The notes under the pieces are model-generated. The model saw only the letters and a list, made by a program, of their open reading frames with translations, was not told the DNA's origin and did not search any database. Shown piece by piece: positions 1 to 7,937 of a DNA stretch of 64,000 nucleotides. This stretch comes from Desulfolinea sp050305405 (GTDB lineage: Bacteria > Chloroflexota > Anaerolineae > Anaerolineales > Villigracilaceae). Location: NCBI GenBank assembly GCA_050305405.1, contig JBNLFG010000014.1:76936-140935 (forward strand), given 5' to 3'. The stretch's first letter is position 1. Each line of letters opens with the position of its first letter. The position numbers were made by a program, and so were the translations under genes.

Positions 1-1390
1 ACATGACCAGTAGCCAGATGGTTCCGAAGATGATGATGGCGGCGATGGCGTTGAATTGAACGAGATCCATTTGCCCGGCAATTGAGCTAAATGAATAGAC
101 GCGTCCGGCGATTAGGGCGTAGTAGATGTTGTAGAAGAGTACATAAGCGACCGCCCCGCTAACCAGCTTGGAAAGTTTTTTGTTCCAATAGCGGAATAAA
201 CCGTACATGGGGAAGAGCAGCATCAAAGACGGGAAAGTGAAACGCGCGCGCCGATATTTATCGACTTGTGTGAGCAGCATTGCGTCGATGGCGAAGTTGG
301 TGCCATCCACAATGCCCATATCTTCGCGGACGGGGAGCTCTTCGCCGATCACTTCGACGTAAGCGCTGTGCAGTTGACGTTTTTGCGTCTCCAAGGCAGC
401 TTCGATAGTGGCTTTTTGTGTATCAGTCAGGGTAAGCATATCGGTCAGAACATCGCCCTGGGTGGTGGCGGGAATATTTGCACCAAGCAGGACGGAAAGT
501 GTTGGGGCGATATCGACCATTTCTGTATCGGGGTATTCGCCCGGGTTCACGCCTGCGCCAACGAGCACGAACGGCTCTGTCAGGACTACTTCTTCGCCGC
601 CACCGTGGCCGCCGGCATCAATCTGGCCGTGATCGGATGTAATGAAAACGGTATCAATTTCCAGGTCCAGGAGCGATACGATCTCGCGGATATGGTCATC
701 CACGCGTGCGGCAGCTTCATCCCAGCGCGGGTCTTGCGGCCCGCCTTCATAATGTCCGGCCGTATCAACCTGATCGAGATGGATGAAGATGAATTGATAA
801 TCGCCGGATTCGATCCAGGGTAGAGCAGCATCCACCACGGCGACATCGGCTGCGGCATCATACTCGGCGGTGTAGTAGCTGGCGTCCAGATCGCTTTGTG
901 GAATGAGCTTCTCGAACCAATCGTAACCACTGAAGGCGGTTTTTAATCCGGCGCGATGCGCGGCAGAGAAGAGATTGTCCTGTGTCCAGGTCGGGATGTC
1001 GGCATACTCGAGATTGAAAGCGGGGCCATCGTTGAGATGCGGCCACGCGCCAACTGCGATGGTGCTGTAGCCGGGCGCGGAATAGGACGGCTCTTGGCTG
1101 TGCGAGGTTGCCCATGCGCCTTGCGCGCGCAGTTCGTTGAAATAGGGCATTACCTCGGCGTTATGGGATGTATCGTTGCGCAGGGCATCGACCAAAATGA
1201 AAACCACGCGCTCGGTGAGCGGCTCTTGCTGCGCCCACTCGAAGGGTTCCGCGGGCGCGGGTGGAGTCTTGCTCAACAGGGAGCGGTAGGCGTAAAGCCC
1301 GTTTAACTGCATTGTTGCCCAGAAATATGCTCCCACTGCGATGATGATGAGGGCGAGCGTACCAATAAATATCCAACGATTTTTTTTCAT
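1..1390 (-). CDS. Membrane-anchored type I phosphodiesterase / alkaline phosphatase superfamily protein (3' end cut by window edge)
   Basis: The frame is open from the ATG at 1390 to the left edge, giving 463 codons with no stop. An N-terminal membrane anchor (about residues 6-26) precedes a metal-dependent hydrolase domain of the nucleotide pyrophosphatase/phosphodiesterase fold. Expected metal ligands are visible: D68 in FILVDALRND, D209 and H213 in DTAGH, D253-H254 in TSDHG and H262. The nucleophile should be a Ser or Thr in the SYSAPGYST stretch near residue 104. At least two more membrane segments follow after about residue 390, so the enzyme is probably held at the cell surface and cleaves phosphodiester or phosphomonoester bonds. 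The polytopic C-terminus recalls phosphoethanolamine/GPI-anchor transferase relatives, but the substrate cannot be read. Confidence 0.8.
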   Translation of the reverse strand, partial: MKKNRWIFIGTLALIIIAVGAYFWATMQLNGLYAYRSLLSKTPPAPAEPFEWAQQEPLTERVVFILVDALRNDTSHNAEVMPYFNELRAQGAWATSHSQEPSYSAPGYSTIAVGAWPHLNDGPAFNLEYADIPTWTQDNLFSAAHRAGLKTAFSGYDWFEKLIPQSDLDASYYTAEYDAAADVAVVDAALPWIESGDYQFIFIHLDQVDTAGHYEGGPQDPRWDEAAARVDDHIREIVSLLDLEIDTVFITSDHGQIDAGGHGGGEEVVLTEPFVLVGAGVNPGEYPDTEMVDIAPTLSVLLGANIPATTQGDVLTDMLTLTDTQKATIEAALETQKRQLHSAYVEVIGEELPVREDMGIVDGTNFAIDAMLLTQVDKYRRARFTFPSLMLLFPMYGLFRYWNKKLSKLVSGAVAYVLFYNIYYALIAGRVYSFSSIAGQMDLVQFNAIAAIIIFGTIWLLVM

Positions 1391-1454
1391 AAGTTTTCCT
1401 GTAAAGTTTGAGATGATGCTGCGAGAAGGGCTGCCGCCCGATGACGCAGTCTTT

Positions 1455-2540
1455 TTATGCTGCTTTGTTCATTTCGGCGCGCACACGTTGCCGCAGCACG
1501 TCGATCTTTTTTCTTTCACCGTTCTCTTCAAAATACCAATGCTCCCAACCATTGCAGGGCGCGTTATTTTTGAGCGCTCTACCAACTTTATGGATGGAAC
1601 CGACGGTTCCGTTGCATTGGAGATGTCCATTGACAAGGATTGTGGCATAGATATCACTCTTCGCCCCAAACCAGAGACGCTCGCCGGGATGCAGGTTTCC
1701 GTTTGTAAGCAGGGTGCCAAAAGGGATGCGCGGTTCCGTTTTTTTGACGCCCGCTAAAAAGACATCGTCCTGGTATTCAGCAGGCTCAATCGCATCAATG
1801 CGCTTCTGCGCCACGTCGATATACGCCGCTTTGCGCTCGATTCCGATCCAGTTGCGGTGCAGCTTTTTGGCGACCGCGCCAGTCGTCCCGCTCCCGAAAA
1901 AAGGATCAAGAATCACATCCCCGGGCTTGGTCGATGACTCGATCACGCGATAAAGCAGCGCTTCCGGTTTTTGCGTCGCATGGGCTTTCTTCCCGTCGAT
2001 CTTGATGCGCTCCCTCCCCGAGCAAATCGGGATAAACCAATCAGAACGCATTTGTTTGTCGTCGTTCAAGCCTTTCATCGCGTAATGATTGAAGGTGTAT
2101 TTTGCACCCTTCTTTTTCTGCGCCCAGAGCAAGGTCTCGTGAGCATTGGCAAAGCGCACGCCACGAAAATTTGGCATTGGATTGGTCTTGATCCAGACAA
2201 TATCATTCAATATCCAAAAATCAAGGTCTTGCAGCACTTTGCCAACACGATAAATATTATGATAAGAGCCGATCACCCAGAGTGTGCCGGTTTCTTTGAG
2301 GACACGTCTGGCGGCTTTCAGCCATGCTTCTGTAAAACGGTCATATTGCGCAAAAGAACTGAACTGATCCCAATCATCATCCACCGCGTCGACCATGGTT
2401 AGATTCGGTCGCCACAAAGCTCTTTTGAGTTGCAGGTTGTAGGGCGGGTCCGCAAAGATCATGTCGACAGAGTTTTCAGGTAAACTGTCGAGCATTTCGG
2501 TCGCGTCACCGCGCAGGATGGTATTGAGAGGCAGAGTCAT
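1455..2540 (-). CDS. CcrM-like adenine-N6 DNA methyltransferase
   Basis: This 361-residue protein is a beta-class amino-methyltransferase, with catalytic motif IV DPPY (residues 31-34) first and the SAM-binding motif DPFFGSGTTG (212-221) later. HATQKPEALL near 187 is also typical. The last 90 residues form the RAMA-type domain seen in CcrM and HinfI methylases, which methylate adenine in GANTC; target specificity here is inferred only. I place the start at 2540 because GAGGG lies 11 bases upstream; the ATG at 2558 lacks a ribosome site and overlaps a palindromic repeat. No restriction enzyme lies beside it, so it looks like an orphan regulatory or replication-linked methylase. Confidence 0.88.
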   Translation of the reverse strand: MTLPLNTILRGDATEMLDSLPENSVDMIFADPPYNLQLKRALWRPNLTMVDAVDDDWDQFSSFAQYDRFTEAWLKAARRVLKETGTLWVIGSYHNIYRVGKVLQDLDFWILNDIVWIKTNPMPNFRGVRFANAHETLLWAQKKKGAKYTFNHYAMKGLNDDKQMRSDWFIPICSGRERIKIDGKKAHATQKPEALLYRVIESSTKPGDVILDPFFGSGTTGAVAKKLHRNWIGIERKAAYIDVAQKRIDAIEPAEYQDDVFLAGVKKTEPRIPFGTLLTNGNLHPGERLWFGAKSDIYATILVNGHLQCNGTVGSIHKVGRALKNNAPCNGWEHWYFEENGERKKIDVLRQRVRAEMNKAA

Positions 2541-2557
2541 ATTTTTTAAGTCCCTCA

Positions 2558-2613
2558 TAGTAACCGCCTCAGCGGTTATTTCTGTATCAAATAAGGGCGG
2601 AAGCCCTTACTAC
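2558..2613. repeat. Double-hairpin palindromic repeat, copy 1
   Basis: Two perfect 7-bp stems with 4-base loops stand side by side: TAACCGC/GCGGTTA (2561-2567 with 2572-2578) and TAAGGGC/GCCCTTA (2592-2598 with 2603-2609). The outer ends TAGTAA and TTACTA are also complementary. The same architecture recurs at 5629-5681, so this is a dispersed REP- or MITE-like element between two minus-strand genes. Confidence 0.7.
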
Positions 2614-2654
2614 AAGGGAGTTTTGAAGTTTTTTGGACTGAATCTAGCTTTTTC

Positions 2655-5570
2655 CTACATCACCTTGATAACTTTCAAGCGATCTTTCTTCGGAAGTTTC
2701 TCGTTGGCCTCGTTGATCGCATCTTCAGAGCCGAGCACAATCACATGCCCCGCGTTCTTTGCGCGTCCCAATGCAGTTGCGAAGGCTTTGAAGTCGTCTT
2801 GCGTGGTGGCAAGCACTTCATCGCGGTATTGCTGCATGGCTTCATCCGTGATGTGCGTCAGATAACGCGTCATCGATGTGTAACCTTTTGCATCGGGTAA
2901 GCGGTAGCTGTCCAATCCGCCGACCGCGCCGATGATGACCTTGACGAGTTCCTCGTCGCTCAGCTCAAGTTCCTTCAGGAACTGCGCGGTGCCGTCGTAG
3001 TTTTCGATGGTGGCGAGTAAGTTCGGGTCGCGGTACGAGAGATAGTTAAATAAACCGGATTTTTGATCAAAGACCGAGAATCCGCCGTAAGCGCCACCTT
3101 GAACGCGTACTTTTTCCCAGAGCCAGGTCATGCCAAGATAGCGCGTGATCGCCGCAATTGTGCCGCTTAACTCATAGCCGAGATAGTAGAGATTGGCACC
3201 CTTCCCGACGTAGTTCACTTGTGCAGGAATGGTCAAGCCTTCGGGCTGATTGTCAAATTCCTGTGACCAGTGTGCTTTATAGGGTTTCTGCTTCGGAAGC
3301 GCGGCTGCTAACGCAGAAAGCTGCGGGCGGATCTCGCGCCAATTTGCCGCCTCACAAGTCACGTTCAGAAGTAGGTTGCTGCGATTGACGAGTAGTTCGC
3401 GTGCGAGTTCAAGGTCTGCAAGCACGCTTGCCCAATCTTCGTCGATCTTTTCAGCCAATTCACGCAGGAAGAAGAGGAGGTCAATCCCTTCCATTTTTTC
3501 GGCAAGCCAGCCCGCTTCATGGAATTTTGACTGTAAACGTCCATGTACGACCATATGCCCGCTGGGGATCAAGCCCGCCTCCAAACCGGCCTTCTCTTCG
3601 AGTACGATCTGTTTGAAGCGTTCGGGGTTATCCAGCTTGACGGTCAGCAAAACATCACGCAGGATGTCGAAAAGTTTGTCCGCCTGTTCGGTGGTCGATT
3701 TGCCGCGCAGGAAAAGATAGGCCGCTGTCTCGTTGCTATCTTTGATTGTGGATGTGTACAGATTAGGGTAAATCCCACCTGTATCACGTCCGATGCGCTG
3801 CGAGAGTTTTACGAAATCTTCGCTCTCTGTGCCCATTTCGAAGAAAGCACGTCCTAGTAAGCCCGTATAGGGCAGTAGATCGACGGGGAGCACATGCAGG
3901 TCAAAGCCCATGTCGAGATAGAAAATACCGTTTGTTGCCAGATCATGGTGTAGCACCGGTGCATTGCTGACGGTTTCTTCAAAGATCGGAATGCTCTTTT
4001 GCTCTTTGTCCAGGTCTTCGAGCTGCAACGCAGGCAGCGTCGCCAATGCTTCAGGTGTGTCGGGCGTGTTCTGGATTTCGATCAACTCTTTTGTGGTGCG
4101 GATGACTTCTTCGATCTCCTCTGCCGACATCTTGGATTGGATGGTTGCCAGCTTCTCGCGCTCGGCAGCTTCGTCGCGTTGATTGAGTTCCGTGTCCGGG
4201 ACGAGTAACACACGTGTCCTGTGCTGGTTTCCGATAAAGTGAGCTTGGATCAGCGCCTCGAAATATTTCTCGCCACTCGCCAATTTTTCCTTGATACCGT
4301 TGAGCGGCGTTTCAAACGCCAACGGGGCAATCGGGTCATAATCATAGAGCCAGAATTGGAGCGCACGCAGCATCACGATCACGCCGCGTGGATAGCCGCC
4401 GGTATTATTCTCGCGCAAGCGGAATTCAACGGTGTTCATCGAGGCAGCGACGGTGTCTGGGTCAATGCCATTAGCCGCTAAATCTGTCAGCGTGTCGAGA
4501 ATTAGTTTTTCGACTTTTTCGGCATCGTCTTTGTTGATGCCTTTTAAACCTGTCGAGAAGTACATCTGGCGCATCTCGTCTTCGAGTCCGATGCCAGCCA
4601 AATCTTCGCCAAGACCTGATTCGATCAGCACTTTGCGGAGGGGGGCGGCAGGGCTGCCGAGCAGAATATTGGCGAGTATTTTGAACCCAAGTGCGGACTG
4701 GGCATCCCCTTGTTCGGGCAGGAGCCAGTTTAGGGTCAGGTACGATTTCGCGTCCGCATCACTGGCAGCATAAGAAACGGTGCGTTCCTGCGGGGCATCC
4801 ATGCTCGGCTGCAAGGGGATTTCCGATTGCGCGGGAGCAAGTTCGTAGTCCGCGAGATACGCATCCATCCGCCGCAGACGCTCATCAGGATCGTCATCCC
4901 CATAAAACATAATGCGTGCATTTGATGGGTGGTAGTAGGCTTGGTGGAATCCGACAAATTCTTCGTAGGTCAGGTCGGGGATTACTTTGGGATCGCCGCC
5001 TGAAGAGAGTTCGTAAACGTGATCGGGGAAAAGCGAGTGCTGGACGGCATCGCCGAGAATGCGATCAGGATTGGAGTAGGCGCCCTTCATTTCGTTGAAA
5101 ACCACGCCCTTGTAAATCATGGCGTTTTTCTTGTCTTCCAACTCGTAGTGCCAACCTTCCTGATTGAGCGTTTGCTTTTTGAGCAGGGGATGAAAAACGG
5201 CGTCGACGTAAACGTCGATCAGGTTGTAGAAATCCTGCAGGTTTTGGCTGGCGCAGGGGTAGCAGGTTTTGTCGGGGAAGGTGAAGGCGTTGACGAAGGT
5301 TTGCAGTGAGCCTTTGAGCAGTTCGACGAAAGGTTCTTTGACGGGGTATTTCTCGGAGCCTGCCAAAACGCTATGCTCAAGAATATGTGCGATACCGTTC
5401 GATGTTTTCGGCGGTGTGCGGAAGGTTGCGCCAAAGACCTTGTTCTCGTCGTCGTTTTCGAGCGAGAGCAGTTCCGCGCCGCTCTTGAGATGACGGAAGT
5501 GGCGCGCTTTGGTATTCATCTCGGGAATGTCTTGTTCTTTGATTAATTCAAAACCATGAATAGTGGTCAT
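2655..5570 (-). CDS. PreP-like M16C zinc metalloprotease
   Basis: The 971 residues match the usual length of presequence-protease (M16C) peptidases, which enclose and degrade peptides in a two-half clamshell. The inverted zinc motif HxxEH is intact (H62, E65, H66 in HILEH). The downstream Glu ligand sits in the VFNEMKGAYS stretch near residue 160. Family signatures KEPFVELLKGS and FTFPDKTCYP follow. There is no signal peptide, so it should be cytoplasmic and take part in clearing oligopeptides. The gene stands alone between two copies of a palindromic repeat. Confidence 0.92.
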   Translation of the reverse strand: MTTIHGFELIKEQDIPEMNTKARHFRHLKSGAELLSLENDDENKVFGATFRTPPKTSNGIAHILEHSVLAGSEKYPVKEPFVELLKGSLQTFVNAFTFPDKTCYPCASQNLQDFYNLIDVYVDAVFHPLLKKQTLNQEGWHYELEDKKNAMIYKGVVFNEMKGAYSNPDRILGDAVQHSLFPDHVYELSSGGDPKVIPDLTYEEFVGFHQAYYHPSNARIMFYGDDDPDERLRRMDAYLADYELAPAQSEIPLQPSMDAPQERTVSYAASDADAKSYLTLNWLLPEQGDAQSALGFKILANILLGSPAAPLRKVLIESGLGEDLAGIGLEDEMRQMYFSTGLKGINKDDAEKVEKLILDTLTDLAANGIDPDTVAASMNTVEFRLRENNTGGYPRGVIVMLRALQFWLYDYDPIAPLAFETPLNGIKEKLASGEKYFEALIQAHFIGNQHRTRVLLVPDTELNQRDEAAEREKLATIQSKMSAEEIEEVIRTTKELIEIQNTPDTPEALATLPALQLEDLDKEQKSIPIFEETVSNAPVLHHDLATNGIFYLDMGFDLHVLPVDLLPYTGLLGRAFFEMGTESEDFVKLSQRIGRDTGGIYPNLYTSTIKDSNETAAYLFLRGKSTTEQADKLFDILRDVLLTVKLDNPERFKQIVLEEKAGLEAGLIPSGHMVVHGRLQSKFHEAGWLAEKMEGIDLLFFLRELAEKIDEDWASVLADLELARELLVNRSNLLLNVTCEAANWREIRPQLSALAAALPKQKPYKAHWSQEFDNQPEGLTIPAQVNYVGKGANLYYLGYELSGTIAAITRYLGMTWLWEKVRVQGGAYGGFSVFDQKSGLFNYLSYRDPNLLATIENYDGTAQFLKELELSDEELVKVIIGAVGGLDSYRLPDAKGYTSMTRYLTHITDEAMQQYRDEVLATTQDDFKAFATALGRAKNAGHVIVLGSEDAINEANEKLPKKDRLKVIKVM

Positions 5571-5628
5571 TTTAGTCCTTTGATCTTAGTGGTTCGAATG
5601 GTCTGGTTCGCTATCCGAAAATCTATTT

Positions 5629-5681
5629 GTAGTAACGGCTTTAGTCGTTAAGAGCGAAAGAGCGACTGAAGTCGCTACTAC
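5629..5681. repeat. Double-hairpin palindromic repeat, copy 2
   Basis: This has the same layout as the repeat at 2558-2613: an outer GTAGTA at the left and TACTAC at the right enclose two hairpins. They are TAACGGC with GTCGTTA (one G-T pair) and AGCGAC with GTCGCT, each with a 4-base loop ending in A. Stem sequences differ from copy 1 but pairing is kept, which points to selection on structure. Confidence 0.7.
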
Positions 5682-5694
5682 GAGGGTTTCAGGA

Positions 5695-6438
5695 TTAAGA
5701 AAGACAGCGCTTTGCCAATGTTGCGGCGACATCCTGACGATATTCTGCGGATGCCCATTGATCGCTGGCGTCATGGGTGGCGTTTTTGGCAGCGGCTTCG
5801 ATGCCGTCTGTGCCTTTCCCGTCCATAGCCAGCGACGGGGATGTGCCCCAACCGCCGAGTACGAGACGCGTGCGTCCGCCTGCCCATTGGCTGAGTGCTG
5901 CGCAGACGATTGGTTTATCTGCCTGGGTGCGGGCGACGTATTCATAGCCTGTGGTCGCATTGAGCGGGATGGTGATTTTTGTAATCAGTTTGCCGTCAAG
6001 TATTTCACCGCGCATCGGCAGTAGATCTCCGAGCTTGCTGGTGACTGCTTCCTGATCACTGGTCACAGTGACTTCTGCATCCAAGCCCATCATCATCACG
6101 GCGAAGGGTGAGCGTCCATCGGATGCTACCAGCGTCCCTGCAACGGTCGCGCTGTTGCGCGTGTTCAAGCTGGCTTCATGCTGGATAGCTTTCTTTAACG
6201 CTTCGGGAAGTTCGGGCGTGTTGAGCAGGGCTTCTAAAGTCGCCGTCGCGCCGATTTCGAGAATGTTGCCTTTTTTCGCGATTCCGTTCAGGGCGAGAGC
6301 CTGTAGATCAACGACTTCGTATTTATCGTCGCTGAACTGGCTGAGCTGAATCCCGCCACCGAGCGGATAGATATTTTCTTTTTTGACAAGCGCAAGCGCT
6401 TCAGGAAGGGTTGTTGGGCGGTGGTATTGTGTAATCAC
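5695..6438 (-). CDS. ygfM: FAD-binding subunit of a molybdenum hydroxylase-type oxidoreductase (YgfM-like)
   Basis: The roughly 247-residue protein has the FAD-binding fold of xanthine dehydrogenase/CO dehydrogenase medium subunits: YPLGGGIQLSQ in the N-terminal half matches the GGT-type flavin loop, and RNSATVAGTLVA the second one. It is short for that family (usually about 290) but close to E. coli YgfM. The start is the GTG at 6438, seven bases after GGAGG; the ATG at 6471 lies upstream of that ribosome site. YgfK is encoded about 1.5 kb upstream on the same strand, the partner expected in selenium-dependent molybdenum hydroxylase loci. No catalytic molybdopterin subunit or 2Fe-2S subunit is in the window. 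Confidence 0.78.
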   Translation of the reverse strand: MITQYHRPTTLPEALALVKKENIYPLGGGIQLSQFSDDKYEVVDLQALALNGIAKKGNILEIGATATLEALLNTPELPEALKKAIQHEASLNTRNSATVAGTLVASDGRSPFAVMMMGLDAEVTVTSDQEAVTSKLGDLLPMRGEILDGKLITKITIPLNATTGYEYVARTQADKPIVCAALSQWAGGRTRLVLGGWGTSPSLAMDGKGTDGIEAAAKNATHDASDQWASAEYRQDVAATLAKRCLS

Positions 6439-6519
6439 AGATTTTCCTCCGTGGGTTAATTTAAAAAACAAGCACCCCTATTATACTCGGCAGGATGCCT
6501 GTCTTTTAGTTACTTTCTT

Positions 6520-6999
6520 CTATTCTTCGTCTGGATAGACTTTCCAGCCCAGTTCTTCGAGATTAGTGGAATCGAGAGTCTCTGCCGGAAGATCGACAAG
6601 CAGCGCATTCGCTTCGACGAGGAGCTTGCCCTCGCTATTGTAAATACCTGCCCAGCCCTCTGCCATGCGACCGCGATCCTTGCCCGCCTTCCCGACGATT
6701 TTCAGTGGTTCTCCGGTCGGGACGTTGCGGCGATATTTGATTTCGAGTTTGGCGGTATACATAAATCGGGGCGGATCCCCGCCCATGTGGGCACGACCAG
6801 CTGTTTCGTCTAGAATCGTTGCGGCGATGCCACCATGCAGCACGCCGGGGTAGCCTTGAAAATGATCAGGAGCGATGTAATCCACTGTTACTTCCCCGGG
6901 AGCGGTTTCGTAGAAATCCAGTTTCAAGCCAACAGGATTCTCTTGTCCGCAGACGAAGCACATTTTGGAGCCGGGTTGTTTGGTGTGGGTGTGGGTCAT
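6520..6999 (-). CDS. PaaI-family hotdog thioesterase
   Basis: A compact hotdog-fold protein of 159 residues. The signature GVLHGGIAATILDE is the central helix motif of PaaI/YbgC-type acyl-CoA thioesterases, which cut thioesters of CoA-linked acids. A CxxC pair (CFVCG) near the N-terminus is common in this subgroup. I chose the ATG at 6999 because an upstream ATG at 7041 would overlap the preceding gene and has no ribosome site; AGAG stands weakly ahead of the chosen one. It lies 22 bp after the GNAT-VOC gene and is probably co-transcribed with it. The substrate is unknown. Confidence 0.82.
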   Translation of the reverse strand: MTHTHTKQPGSKMCFVCGQENPVGLKLDFYETAPGEVTVDYIAPDHFQGYPGVLHGGIAATILDETAGRAHMGGDPPRFMYTAKLEIKYRRNVPTGEPLKIVGKAGKDRGRMAEGWAGIYNSEGKLLVEANALLVDLPAETLDSTNLEELGWKVYPDEE

Positions 7000-7021
7000 T
7001 ATTTTTTCTCTGTTATACATT

Positions 7022-7897
7022 TTATCCCAATGGTTCATCAAACTGCTGGATTTCTAGCGTATAACCATCAGGGTCTTTGAAGAAGAAATGATAGATCTGA
7101 TACTTGGAATTGTGGGCGGGCGGATTGACGATCTCCACGCCCTTCGCGAGGAGAGTTGCGTACCAAGCGTCCACGCTCGGGGTGACGAGGGTCAGGATGA
7201 TGTCTGTTTTCACGGACGCTTTGAGATGGGTGCAAAATCCGAGATAGGCATCTTCGCCGGTTTTGTATATCCGACAGACGCCCTGATCCCGCACGAGGGG
7301 CAGTCCCAGAATATCTTCGTAGAAATGGGATGTCGCATCCAGATCGTTGGTGTGGAGGAAGGTGACGATTTGGTCAAAGAGATTTTGGGATAGATCTTTG
7401 GTGAAATAGAGTACGAGATCATCATCGACGGGAGCTTGCTCGCCGTATTGCATGGGTTGGCTGTGATGATGGAGACCGCGCCCGTCGGGGATGTAACCGC
7501 GTTGGGGATAGAGCCTTTGCGCGGCGCCGTAGTTTGCGGTCATGCCGACACCAAGACCGACGGTTTTGCTGCGCTGGCTGGCGCGCTTTTCAATGGCGTC
7601 CATGAGAGCGGTGGCGATACCTCGACGCTGAAATTTCTTCAGAACGTTCAGGTCTACGATTTCGGGGATGTCTTGCCCTTGAAAGTGGTGGTAATAAGAA
7701 TGCCAGAGCAGTGTGACATAGCCCGCGAAGTTTTCTTGCTGAAAAGCGAGCAAAACGATGCGTGTGCCCTGCTGGCTTTCTTCAAAGTAGCGTTGATATT
7801 GTGCAATGGGCTTATCCCAGCCTTGTGCAGAAAAAGCTTTTGAGATTGTTTCAGCGTCGTCTTCGGCAAGTTCGCGGATTTGGATGGTTGTGTTCAT
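7022..7897 (-). CDS. Fusion of a GNAT acetyltransferase and a glyoxalase/VOC domain
   Basis: Residues 1 to about 165 form a GNAT N-acetyltransferase: the acetyl-CoA loop is in FQRRGIATALMDAIE and a typical C-terminal strand follows (RLYPQRGYIPDG). Residues about 172-291 form a vicinal-oxygen-chelate (VOC) domain with FYEDILGLPLV at the start and FFKDPDGYTLEIQQF at the end, as in glyoxalase I and bleomycin-resistance proteins. There is no stop or frame break between them, so this is one fused protein. Such a pair suggests modification and binding or isomerisation of one small molecule, perhaps in detoxification, but neither substrate can be read. Confidence 0.85.
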   Translation of the reverse strand: MNTTIQIRELAEDDAETISKAFSAQGWDKPIAQYQRYFEESQQGTRIVLLAFQQENFAGYVTLLWHSYYHHFQGQDIPEIVDLNVLKKFQRRGIATALMDAIEKRASQRSKTVGLGVGMTANYGAAQRLYPQRGYIPDGRGLHHHSQPMQYGEQAPVDDDLVLYFTKDLSQNLFDQIVTFLHTNDLDATSHFYEDILGLPLVRDQGVCRIYKTGEDAYLGFCTHLKASVKTDIILTLVTPSVDAWYATLLAKGVEIVNPPAHNSKYQIYHFFFKDPDGYTLEIQQFDEPLG

Positions 7898-7906
7898 GGA
7901 AATTCG

Positions 7907-7931
7907 TAGGGGCGGAATGACCCCGCCCCTA
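7907..7931. repeat. GC-rich intergenic hairpin
   Basis: TAGGGGCGG (7907-7915) pairs perfectly with CCGCCCCTA (7923-7931) around a 7-base loop. It lies between ygfK and the GNAT-VOC gene, which share a strand. No T-run follows, so a dispersed repeat is more likely than a factor-independent terminator. Confidence 0.5.
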
Positions 7932-7937
7932 TATAGT

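Noticed and set aside
2541..2558. Earlier start of the CcrM-like gene
   Set aside because: No ribosome site; its ATG overlaps a dispersed palindromic repeat.
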